DNA of 7,462 nt from Oscillospiraceae bacterium (lineage in GTDB: Bacteria > Bacillota > Clostridia > Oscillospirales > Oscillospiraceae), in contig JAGAMQ010000011.1 in NCBI GenBank assembly GCA_017624645.1, forward strand, positions 1 through 7,462, written 5' to 3'. The translations under genes were made by a program, and so were the position numbers. The notes under the pieces are model-generated. The model was not told the origin of the DNA and did not search any database. It saw nothing but the letters and a program-made list of their open reading frames with translations. The first letter of the stretch is position 1; every line of letters begins with the position of its first letter. This document shows, piece by piece, positions 1 to 5,812 of the stretch.

Positions 1-1176
1 GCCGTGAATCCAACTCATGGGCTTACCCATTCTGCGCACCGCTTCCACCGCCACCAAAAGTGCCAGTGTGGAGTCCAGTCCTCCGGAAATGCCAATGACC
101 GCCTTGGCACCCACCGTTTCCAGCCGATGCTTCAATCCCTCCGCCTGAATGTCAAACACCTCAAGGCACCACTGTCTGCGCTCGTTTCGCTCCCCGGGGA
201 TAAAGGGCAGCTTATTGACCCCGTAGAAAGCACCGTCGGAACGCAAAGCTGTATTTCCGGCAAACTGCCGTTTCACCGGCAGCAATTTGGAAAACTGCGC
301 TGCCGAATCCCGGAAGGTGGTGTTGCGTCTGCGGGCGGAACGAATCTCCCCTAAGTCCGCATCCTGTATAAGCAGATAATCCCCGTCCACACAGCGGTCC
401 CTTTCTGTCAGGACCTTACCGTTCTGGCAGATGATGCTGTAGCCGCTGCATACCGTATCCTGGGTGGATTCGCCATAACCGGAAGAGCAGTAGGCATACA
501 CGCACTTTGCACCGGCGCTTTGCAAACGCACCTTATCCATACGGATCTGCCGTCTACCGGGAAGTGCCGGAGATGCAGATAGATTGACGACAACCTCCGC
601 ACCGCCCAAAGCCAGCAAAGAAGAAGGCGGGACAGGTGCCCAAATATCCTCACACACCTCTACCCCCAGCACAGTGCCGTCACCGATGGTAAAGACATTT
701 CTGCCGCCTACCGGGACGCCGTAATCTCCCTCGATTCCCAGTTCCCAGGCACAAATCGCATCCCGGGAAAGACAATCGCCGGAGGCAAACCAGCGCTTTT
801 CCCCGGTGCCGTTATAGTTGGGAATATAGGTTTTCGGCACCAACCCCCGGAGAACACCCCCGGCGATCACCCCGGCACAATTATACAGCGCGCCGTCAAT
901 CTCCAAAGGCAGTCCAACCACCACTGTTACCCCGGGGTATTCTTGACTGCAGCGCAGCAACCGCACCAGGCCTTCCCGGGTTTCTTCCAGCAGGCTCTGC
1001 TGCATAAACAAATCGCCGCAAGAATAGCCGGTAAGTGCCAGTTCCGGAAAGGTGACCACATCGCAGTCTTTTTCATCCGCCCGTGCGATCATATCACAGA
1101 TCCTTTGGGTATTGGTCTTTACATCCGCCAGTGCCACCCTGGGCACAGCACACGCCAATCGAATGTACTCCAACAT
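1..1176 (-). CDS. nadE: Glutamine-dependent NAD+ synthetase, 5' part (truncated by window edge)
   Basis: The final step of NAD+ synthesis: amidation of nicotinic acid adenine dinucleotide using ATP and ammonia released from glutamine, in the cytosol. Reading the minus strand from the ATG at 1176-1174 gives 392 residues with no stop to the window edge. Residues 1 to about 280 form a nitrilase-type glutaminase domain. Its catalytic triad is visible as Glu45 (FPELALTGYS), Lys115 (VPKTYIPNYN) and Cys175 (EVCEDIW). The ATP-pyrophosphatase P-loop SGGLDS of the synthetase domain is at 364-369, preceded by a linker like that of the long (about 640-residue) two-domain NadE family. About 250 C-terminal residues are therefore missing beyond the edge. 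The start is supported by GGAGGG seven to eight bases upstream and by a good promoter. The gene lies downstream of the his operon, in the same direction but as a separate unit. The family call is firm; the gene's integrity beyond base 1 cannot be seen. Confidence 0.95.
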   Translation of the reverse strand, partial: MLEYIRLACAVPRVALADVKTNTQRICDMIARADEKDCDVVTFPELALTGYSCGDLFMQQSLLEETREGLVRLLRCSQEYPGVTVVVGLPLEIDGALYNCAGVIAGGVLRGLVPKTYIPNYNGTGEKRWFASGDCLSRDAICAWELGIEGDYGVPVGGRNVFTIGDGTVLGVEVCEDIWAPVPPSSLLALGGAEVVVNLSASPALPGRRQIRMDKVRLQSAGAKCVYAYCSSGYGESTQDTVCSGYSIICQNGKVLTERDRCVDGDYLLIQDADLGEIRSARRRNTTFRDSAAQFSKLLPVKRQFAGNTALRSDGAFYGVNKLPFIPGERNERRQWCLEVFDIQAEGLKHRLETVGAKAVIGISGGLDSTLALLVAVEAVRRMGKPMSWIHG

Positions 1177-1182
1177 TTCGAG

Positions 1183-1188
1183 CCCTCC
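1183..1188 (-). promoter_or_regulatory. Ribosome binding site of nadE
   Basis: On the minus strand GGAGGG stands six bases before the nadE ATG at 1176 (seven from the GGAGG core). It fixes the start at MLEYIRLA. The -10 box lies about 17 bases further upstream, so the predicted 5' leader is only about 20 bases and leaves no room for a riboswitch. Confidence 0.8.
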
Positions 1189-1204
1189 AGCGAGTATTTT
1201 ATTT

Positions 1205-1232
1205 AGTATAACACATTCTTTGGGAATTGCAA
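1205..1232 (-). promoter_or_regulatory. Sigma-70-type promoter of nadE with extended -10
   Basis: On the minus strand there is TTGCAA (1232-1227, 4 of 6 against the -35 consensus), a 16-base spacer and TATACT (1210-1205, 5 of 6 against the -10 consensus). A TG one base upstream of the -10 (1213-1212) makes it an extended -10 element. The predicted transcription start is near 1198, giving a leader of about 20 bases. This fits nadE having its own promoter after the his terminator. No operator-like inverted repeat was seen around it. The call rests on consensus matching by eye. Confidence 0.65.
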
Positions 1233-1382
1233 AGAAAATATCCAGAAGAAGGCCCACAAGCGTTTTATGGGACAGCCTGGAGCTTTACCCGGTACGCCTT
1301 ATCCGAGGACCGTCTGTTTCTATCCGTAGGTTTTCTGAACATCCATGACGACGATCTTGAAAATGAGGACGAGAACATCTGA
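1212..1382 (+). pseudogene. Probable gene remnant, plus strand; possible bacterial PH-domain fragment
   Basis: This plus-strand frame is open from just after a TAA at 1209-1211 to a TGA at 1380-1382 (56 codons). It reads like real protein, for example GTAWSFTRYALSEDRLFLSV around residues 22-41 followed by GFLNIHDDDLENEDENI. There is no ATG or GTG near the beginning. A TTG at 1227 could start a 51-residue product but has no convincing ribosome site, and the 5' end lies inside the nadE promoter. The pattern of an aromatic/FTRY segment, then L-S/T-E-D-R-L-F, then a G-F/L-L turn and an acidic stretch resembles, from memory, the first strands of small bacterial PH-domain proteins. The rest of that domain is absent. 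The frame ends eight bases before a terminator that works in both directions, as expected of a former gene convergent with hisIE. It could also be a chance open frame or an unannotated small gene; I consider a decayed fragment most likely. Confidence 0.4.
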
Positions 1383-1390
1383 ACATATAG

Positions 1391-1419
1391 AAAAAAGAGG
1401 TCGGTTGACCTCTTTTTTT
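1391..1419 (-). terminator. Intrinsic terminator of the his operon, probably bidirectional
   Basis: A perfect 6-bp stem pairs GAGGTC (1397-1402) with GACCTC (1407-1412) around a 4-base loop (1403-1406). It is flanked by A6 (1391-1396) on one side and T7 (1413-1419) on the other. On the minus strand the stem is followed by U6 directly after hisIE, whose TAA stop (1420-1418) lies in the opposite A/T arm. On the plus strand the same stem is followed by U7, so it can also end a convergent transcript, such as one from the remnant ending at 1382. With the A/T arms paired the hairpin extends to 12 bp. Confidence 0.88.
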
Positions 1420-2065
1420 ATGTCATTTTCTCCTGCTTGACCTTGTGATCGATAACGTGGCGACTTGCCAGTTCCTTGTGGATCTCCTCCAGAGAAATAC
1501 CCATCTGGGTCATCAGCACCATCACATGGTAGGCAAGGTCCGCGATCTCGTACACCGTTTCCGCCCGGTCGTCTGCCTTGGCGGCAATAATGACTTCGGT
1601 ACATTCCTCGCCTACCTTTTTCAGGATCTTATCGATGCCCTTTTCAAAGAGGTAGGTGGTATAAGAGCCTTCTTTTTTTTCGATCTTTCTGCCCTCAATG
1701 AGCTGCATCAGACCCTCATAGGAGAATTCATGGCGGTTTTCACTCTCCCACAGGGGGTTATGGAAACAGGAATGGGTGCCCGTATGGCAGGCAGGGCCCT
1801 CCGGCTCTACCACCACCACCAGTGCATCTTTATCGCAGTCGGCGGTAATGGACACGATGTTCTGATAGTTGCCGCTGGTCTCCCCTTTCAGCCACAGCTC
1901 CTGACGGGAGCGGCTGAAGAAGCAGGTCTTTTCTTTTTCCAAGGAGATCTGCAGGCTTTCTTTGTTCATGTAGGCAAGGGTCAGCACCTGCTTGCTCACT
2001 GCATCCACCACAATGGCAGGGATCAGACCCTTTTCGTCAAATTTCAGTTCCTCAATATTGATCAT
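1418..2065 (-). CDS. hisIE: Bifunctional phosphoribosyl-AMP cyclohydrolase / phosphoribosyl-ATP pyrophosphatase
   Basis: Steps 2 and 3 of histidine synthesis: the HisE half removes pyrophosphate from PR-ATP and the HisI half opens the adenine ring of PR-AMP. The protein is 215 residues, the usual length of the fused form. HisI covers about residues 1-110, with the metal-binding DCDKD (76-80, including Cys77) and [11 protein letters not shown] (91-101, Cys93 and Cys100 as zinc ligands). HisE covers about 115-205, an all-helical MazG-like domain with [12 protein letters not shown] (152-163) and EIADLAYH (173-180) carrying the metal-binding acidic residues. The ATG at 2065 has AAGGAG seven bases upstream, embedded just after the hisF stop, with an 11-base intergenic gap. 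It is the last gene of the operon, and its TAA sits in the arm of the terminator. An unusual A8 run falls in the coding strand of the linker (1680-1673). Confidence 0.97.
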   Translation of the reverse strand: MINIEELKFDEKGLIPAIVVDAVSKQVLTLAYMNKESLQISLEKEKTCFFSRSRQELWLKGETSGNYQNIVSITADCDKDALVVVVEPEGPACHTGTHSCFHNPLWESENRHEFSYEGLMQLIEGRKIEKKEGSYTTYLFEKGIDKILKKVGEECTEVIIAAKADDRAETVYEIADLAYHVMVLMTQMGISLEEIHKELASRHVIDHKVKQEKMT

Positions 2066-2076
2066 AGCTATACTCC

Positions 2077-2835
2077 TTACAGGCGGGTGGGGATTCCGGC
2101 AACCGCCATTTTTTCCTTCAAATCGCTGATCTTTACCTGTCCGAAATGGAAGATAGAAGCGGCAAGTCCCGCGTCCACCTTGGGAAGTGTTTGGAACAGG
2201 GTTATAAAGTCCTGGATACCGCCGGCACCGCCGGAGGCGATTACCGGCACAGACACAGCGTTACAGACCTCTTCCAGCATAGGCAGGTCAAAACCGCCCC
2301 GGACGCCGTCGGTATCGATGGAATTGACCACCACCTCACCGGCGCCCATTTCCACACAGCGGCGAATCCACGAAATTGCCTCCATGCCGGTATCCTCTCT
2401 GCCGCCCTTGGCAAAGACCCGGAATTCTCCGTCCACCCGCTTCACATCCACAGACAAAACCACGCACTGATTGCCGTAGCGCTTTGCCGCCTGGCGGATC
2501 AGATCCGGGTCCCGGATGGCACCGGAGTTGACACTGACCTTATCGGCACCGCATTTCAGCACCCGGTCAAAGTCATCTACGGTATTGATACCACCGCCTA
2601 CCGTCAAGGGAATGAACACGGATTCCGCTGTCTTACAAAGAATATCCGTGAAGAGCTTCCGCCCGTCGGAGGATGCGGTGATGTCATAGAACACCAGCTC
2701 GTCGGCACCTGCGGCGCTGTAGTATTCCGCAAGGGACACAGGGCTGGAAACATCACTTAACCCTTGAAAATTTACGCCCTTGACCACCCGTCCGTCCTTT
2801 ACATCCAGACAGGGAATGATTCGTTTTGTGATCAT
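2077..2835 (-). CDS. hisF: Imidazole glycerol phosphate synthase, cyclase subunit HisF
   Basis: The cyclase half of IGP synthase. It uses ammonia channelled from HisH to convert PRFAR into imidazole glycerol phosphate and AICAR, the latter returning to purine synthesis. At 252 residues it matches the family as a complete (beta-alpha)8 barrel. The start [12 protein letters not shown] is typical. The catalytic aspartates are Asp11 ([13 protein letters not shown]) and Asp130 (LSVDVKR). Phosphate-binding loops are visible at LTVGGGI (77-83), NSIDTDG (171-177) and ASGGAG (200-205). The ATG overlaps the hisA stop as ATGA (2835-2832), and GAGGT (2846-2842), inside the end of hisA, lies six bases upstream, so translation is probably coupled to hisA. 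Its partner hisH is two genes upstream in the same operon, allowing balanced synthesis of the HisHF complex. Confidence 0.98.
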   Translation of the reverse strand: MITKRIIPCLDVKDGRVVKGVNFQGLSDVSSPVSLAEYYSAAGADELVFYDITASSDGRKLFTDILCKTAESVFIPLTVGGGINTVDDFDRVLKCGADKVSVNSGAIRDPDLIRQAAKRYGNQCVVLSVDVKRVDGEFRVFAKGGREDTGMEAISWIRRCVEMGAGEVVVNSIDTDGVRGGFDLPMLEEVCNAVSVPVIASGGAGGIQDFITLFQTLPKVDAGLAASIFHFGQVKISDLKEKMAVAGIPTRL

Positions 2836-3545
2836 TTTGCTACCTCGATGGCTTCTGCCAGATCAATGGCACCGGTATAGTAGGCTTTGCCCACAATGGC
2901 ACCGTGGATGTCCATTGCCGCCAGGCGCTTCACATCCTCCATAGAAGACACGCCGCCGGAGGCAATGATCTGCATGCCCAGCTCTTTGGAAAGGCGGCTG
3001 TACAGGTCATGGTTAGGACCTTGCATAGCTCCGTCCTTGGAAATATCCGTACAAATCAAAGTCTCGATACCAATGGCTTCCATATCCCGGCAGAAGGCAA
3101 AGGCTTCCAGACTGCTTTTTTCTGTCCAGCCTTTCACAGCCACGAAACCGTCCTTGATATCTACACCGATGGCAATTTTATTTCCGTAGGCAGCCACCGC
3201 CGCTTCGGCAAATGAACGATCCGCCACTGCGGCAGTTCCCAAAATCACCCGATCCAGCCCGGCATCCAGATAGGTCTTGACGGTTTCCATAGAACGGATA
3301 CCGCCACCCACCTGACAAAAAAGCCCCGTTTGCTCCTTTACCCGACAAATGGTAGAAAGATTGGGGGTTGTGCCGGACTTGGCACCCTCCAGATCCACCA
3401 TGTGGATGCACTGGGCACCCTTGGCGGCAAAATCGGATGCCACCCGGGCAGGATCCTCGTCATAAACAGTCATTTGGGCATAATCGCCCCGGAGGAGGCG
3501 GACCGCCTTCCCTTCATATAAATCAATGGCAGGATAGATTTTCAT
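2832..3545 (-). CDS. hisA: ProFAR isomerase (phosphoribosylformimino-AICAR ribotide isomerase)
   Basis: Isomerises ProFAR to PRFAR by an Amadori rearrangement, giving the substrate of HisHF. The 237-residue protein is a single (beta-alpha)8 barrel related to HisF through ancient duplication. The beginning MKIYPAIDLYEGKAVRL carries the catalytic Asp8. The second catalytic aspartate is Asp129 in GVDIKDG (127-133). Phosphate loops are at QVGGGIRS (78-85) and ASGGVS (195-200), and TDISKDGAMQGPN (166-178) is the characteristic segment after strand 6. The start has AAGGGGTGA upstream, formed partly by the last codon and stop of hisH, with seven bases from GGGG to the ATG. The gap after hisH is only four bases, and the 3' end overlaps hisF by four bases. 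Nothing suggests the bifunctional HisA/TrpF (PriA) form, although this cannot be excluded from sequence alone. Confidence 0.97.
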   Translation of the reverse strand: MKIYPAIDLYEGKAVRLLRGDYAQMTVYDEDPARVASDFAAKGAQCIHMVDLEGAKSGTTPNLSTICRVKEQTGLFCQVGGGIRSMETVKTYLDAGLDRVILGTAAVADRSFAEAAVAAYGNKIAIGVDIKDGFVAVKGWTEKSSLEAFAFCRDMEAIGIETLICTDISKDGAMQGPNHDLYSRLSKELGMQIIASGGVSSMEDVKRLAAMDIHGAIVGKAYYTGAIDLAEAIEVAK

Positions 3546-3549
3546 ACAC

Positions 3550-4164
3550 TCACCCCTTCATTTGCGCAAAGGAACGCAGGATCTTCAGTCCCACGGCGCC
3601 GCTTTTTTCCGGATGGAACTGGCAGCCGAACACATTGTCCCTCTGCACAGCAGCTGTTAAATGCGCACCGTACTCTGCCGTGGCGATGACATGATCCCGG
3701 CAGTTGGCTGCATGGAAAGAGTGAACAAAGTAGACACAGTCTCCCTGCTTCACATCCTTCATCAAAGGACTGGATTTTGCCAGTTCCAAGGCGTTCCAAC
3801 CCATATGGGGGATCTTTAAATCTCCGGGAATGACCTCGCTGATGGGACGAACCTGTCCGGGAATCAGACCTAACCCCTTATGGATTCCGTATTCATGGCC
3901 TTCCTCAAACAAAAGCTGCATACCCAGACAGATGCCCATTAAGGGTTTTCCCTGTGCTGCCTGCTCCTTTACCAGCTGATCCAAGCCGGTTGCCCGGAGC
4001 TTTTCCGCCGCGTCCCCAAAGGCACCTACGCCGGGAAGCAAAATCTTGTCTGCACCCGAGAGCACCTTAGGATCTGCCGATACAGTCACGGCTTCTCCAA
4101 TGGCGTGGAAGGAGCGCTCCAAAGAATAGAGGTTTCCCACGCCGTAATCAACAATGGCGATCAT
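3550..4164 (-). CDS. hisH: Imidazole glycerol phosphate synthase, glutaminase subunit HisH
   Basis: A class I (triad) glutamine amidotransferase that hydrolyses glutamine and passes ammonia through the HisF barrel. It is 204 residues, normal for the family. The start MIAIVDYGVGNLYS is characteristic. The oxyanion region is LLPGVGAFG (42-50). The nucleophile Cys79 lies in MGICLGMQLL (76-85), and His184 and Glu186 of the triad lie in QFHPEKS (182-188). The hisB stop and hisH start overlap by one base (TAATG, 4166-4162). GGGAG lies seven bases before the ATG (4176-4172), inside hisB. It is followed by hisA and then hisF, its complex partner. All active-site residues are present, so the protein should be functional. 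Confidence 0.98.
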   Translation of the reverse strand: MIAIVDYGVGNLYSLERSFHAIGEAVTVSADPKVLSGADKILLPGVGAFGDAAEKLRATGLDQLVKEQAAQGKPLMGICLGMQLLFEEGHEYGIHKGLGLIPGQVRPISEVIPGDLKIPHMGWNALELAKSSPLMKDVKQGDCVYFVHSFHAANCRDHVIATAEYGAHLTAAVQRDNVFGCQFHPEKSGAVGLKILRSFAQMKG

Positions 4165-4751
4165 TACAGCACTCCCTTTGTGGACGGAATCTCATCAGCA
4201 CAGGCAGTATCTACCTGCACTGCCTGCCGCAGGCTTCTTGCCACGGACTTGAAAGCACCCTCGATGATATGGTGAGAGTTGGTACCTGCCAGCTGGCGGA
4301 TGTGCAGGGTTGCCAGAGCGTTGCGGACGAAGCCAAGGAAGAATTCTTCCACCAGTTCTGTATCAAAGGTTCCCACCTTCTGCATGGGGATCTGCAGCTC
4401 ATAGCCAAGATAGCTCCTGCCGGACAGATCCACCGCAGAAAGGATCAGTGCTTCATCCATGGGCAGGGTCATACTGCCGTAACGGTTGATCCCCCGCTTC
4501 TGGCCCACAGCCTGTAAAAAAGCCTGTCCCAAAGCAATGCCGATGTCCTCCACCGTATGGTGGTCGTCCACATAGGTATCCCCCTTGCAGGACACGGACA
4601 AATCAAATCTTCCGTGTTTTGCAAACAAGGTCAGCATATGATCCAGAAAGCCGCAGCCGGTAGCCAAAGTGCTTTTTCCGGTACCGTCCAGATTCAGTTC
4701 CAATGTAATTTGCGTTTCCGCTGTATTTCTTTTGATCTTAGCTGTTCTCAT
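4164..4751 (-). CDS. hisB: Imidazoleglycerol-phosphate dehydratase (monofunctional)
   Basis: Dehydrates imidazole glycerol phosphate to imidazole acetol phosphate, the HisC substrate. At 195 residues it is the monofunctional enzyme, without the N-terminal HAD phosphatase domain seen in the enterobacterial HisB. The two metal-binding repeats are clear: GFLDHML (34-40) with DDHHTVEDIG (62-71), and DEALILSAVDLSGR (99-112) with NSHHIIEGAFKSVARSLRQA (158-177). The C-terminal STKGVL (190-195) is the family ending. The start is set by GGAGG (4763-4759) seven bases upstream within hisC. Its ATG overlaps the hisC stop as ATGA, and its own TAA overlaps the hisH ATG by one base. Because the phosphatase domain is missing, histidinol phosphate must be dephosphorylated by another enzyme encoded outside this window. 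Confidence 0.98.
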   Translation of the reverse strand: MRTAKIKRNTAETQITLELNLDGTGKSTLATGCGFLDHMLTLFAKHGRFDLSVSCKGDTYVDDHHTVEDIGIALGQAFLQAVGQKRGINRYGSMTLPMDEALILSAVDLSGRSYLGYELQIPMQKVGTFDTELVEEFFLGFVRNALATLHIRQLAGTNSHHIIEGAFKSVARSLRQAVQVDTACADEIPSTKGVL

Positions 4752-5812
4752 GGTGTTTCCTCCAAAATTTGGGAAGTAGCCTCCAGCAGCGCATCCATCT
4801 GCTGCCGGGTGCCTATGGTAATGCGCACGAATTCCCGCAACCGGGTCGCGTCAAAATATCGGACCAAGATCCCCTTGTCCTTCAGCGCTTTATACAAGCT
4901 GCCACCATCCCCGCCGGGGGGGCTGGCAAAGAGAAAATTGGCAAAAGAAGGCAGTACGGTAAAGCCCATTTCTTCCAGTTTCTTTGCGGTGTACGCCCGG
5001 TTTTCCATGATGATCCCGCAGTTCTTTCGGGTATACTCCTCATCCTCTAAAGCACCGATGCCTGCCGCCATGGTGACGGAGTTGACATTATAGGGATTGA
5101 TGGAGAATTTCACCGTTTCCAGATCCTGGATCAGCTTGGCATTACCGAACGCCATACCCAGCCGTCCGCCGGCAAGGCTGCGGGATTTGGAAAAGGTTTG
5201 GGTCACCAGCAGATTGTCGTAACGGTCAACCAGCTTCACAGCACTTTCGCCGCCGAAGTCGATATACGCCTCGTCGATAAGTACCACATTGGACGGGTTA
5301 TTTTGCAGGATCCGCTCAATTTGGGCAAGGGTCAAAAGCTTGCCGGTGGGGGCATTGGGATTGGCGATAAAGATGGTCTTACCCAAGGAGAAATAGTCCT
5401 CTTCCCGGATGCTGTAATCCTCCTGCAGGGGGATCATGGTGTAATCAATGCCGGTAAACTGGGCAAACACCTTATAAAAGCCGTAGCTGATGTCTGGGAA
5501 GGCTGCCGGGGTATTCTTATCGCAGTATGCCAAAAAGGCAAAGTACAAAACCTCGTCAGAGCCGTTGCTGCAAAACACCTGCTCCGGCTGCACACCGCTG
5601 CACTGTGCAAGCTTCTGCTTCAGGGCAAGGGCAGTGGGATCGCTGTAAAGCTGCAGATTTTCCGCTGCCGCCGCTGCCCTTTCCAGTGCCTTGGGTGAAG
5701 GCGGAAAGGGAGATTCATTGGTATTGAGCTTGATGTACCGCCTGTCCCGGGGCTGTTCACCGGGAGTGTAGGGGGTCAGATGGGCATATTTATTGCTGAA
5801 AAAGCGGCTCAT
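4748..5812 (-). CDS. hisC: Histidinol-phosphate aminotransferase
   Basis: A PLP-dependent fold-type I aminotransferase that turns imidazole acetol phosphate plus glutamate into histidinol phosphate. The 354 residues match the family. Visible motifs are KLNTNESP (28-35), CSNGSDE (81-87, cofactor phosphate loop), NPNAPTG (151-157), IDEAYIDF (179-186) with the PLP-pairing Asp180 and Tyr183, the Schiff-base Lys209 in TFSKSRSLAGGRLG (206-219), and Arg330 in FVRITIGT (328-335) for substrate binding. A short Pro/Gly-rich turn, SPPGGDGGS (297-305), sits after NFLFA; it looks like an ordinary loop variation. The ATG at 5812 overlaps the hisD stop as ATGA, and GGAGG (5824-5820) lies seven bases upstream in the hisD tail. 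Placement between hisD and hisB supports the histidine assignment over other aromatic aminotransferases. Confidence 0.96.
   Translation of the reverse strand: MSRFFSNKYAHLTPYTPGEQPRDRRYIKLNTNESPFPPSPKALERAAAAAENLQLYSDPTALALKQKLAQCSGVQPEQVFCSNGSDEVLYFAFLAYCDKNTPAAFPDISYGFYKVFAQFTGIDYTMIPLQEDYSIREEDYFSLGKTIFIANPNAPTGKLLTLAQIERILQNNPSNVVLIDEAYIDFGGESAVKLVDRYDNLLVTQTFSKSRSLAGGRLGMAFGNAKLIQDLETVKFSINPYNVNSVTMAAGIGALEDEEYTRKNCGIIMENRAYTAKKLEEMGFTVLPSFANFLFASPPGGDGGSLYKALKDKGILVRYFDATRLREFVRITIGTRQQMDALLEATSQILEETP
4759..4763 (-). promoter_or_regulatory. Ribosome binding site of hisB inside hisC
   Basis: GGAGG on the minus strand lies seven bases before the hisB ATG (4751-4749), within the last codons of hisC. 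It fixes the hisB start at MRTAKIK. With the ATGA overlap it indicates re-initiation or coupled translation, not a frameshift fusion. Confidence 0.8.

Noticed and set aside
4..354. Plus-strand open frame at the left edge
   Set aside because: It is antisense to the NadE synthetase domain, including the SGGLDS loop, and has no ribosome site or family similarity.
943..1348. Two plus-strand open frames running out of nadE into the gap
   Set aside because: Most of their length is antisense to the nadE glutaminase domain, and neither product resembles a protein family. Only the different frame at 1212-1382 looks protein-like.
1177..1417. Search for riboswitch, attenuator, tRNA, CRISPR or insertion-sequence ends in the only sizeable gap
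   Set aside because: Apart from the terminator hairpin, no paired structures, direct repeats, terminal inverted repeats or tRNA-like elements were seen, and the nadE leader is only about 20 bases.
1445..2470. Long plus-strand open frame of 341 codons
   Set aside because: It lies antisense to hisIE and hisF, both fully supported by family motifs, and even crosses their junction. Its product is compositionally odd (His/Gln-rich) with no recognisable domain, as expected from an open frame opposite GC-biased codons.
2077..3545. Possible recent duplication between hisA and hisF
   Set aside because: Both are (beta-alpha)8 barrels with a known ancient common origin. Their sequences are diverged and each has its own diagnostic motifs, so nothing recent is indicated.
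5082..5087. Plus-strand TTGACA resembling a -35 box inside hisC
   Set aside because: No convincing -10 box follows at 16-18 bases and no plus-strand gene is nearby; it is coding sequence for hisC.
5198..5698. Plus-strand open frame of 166 codons opposite hisC
   Set aside because: It is antisense to the conserved PLP-binding region of hisC and its product has no recognisable motif.
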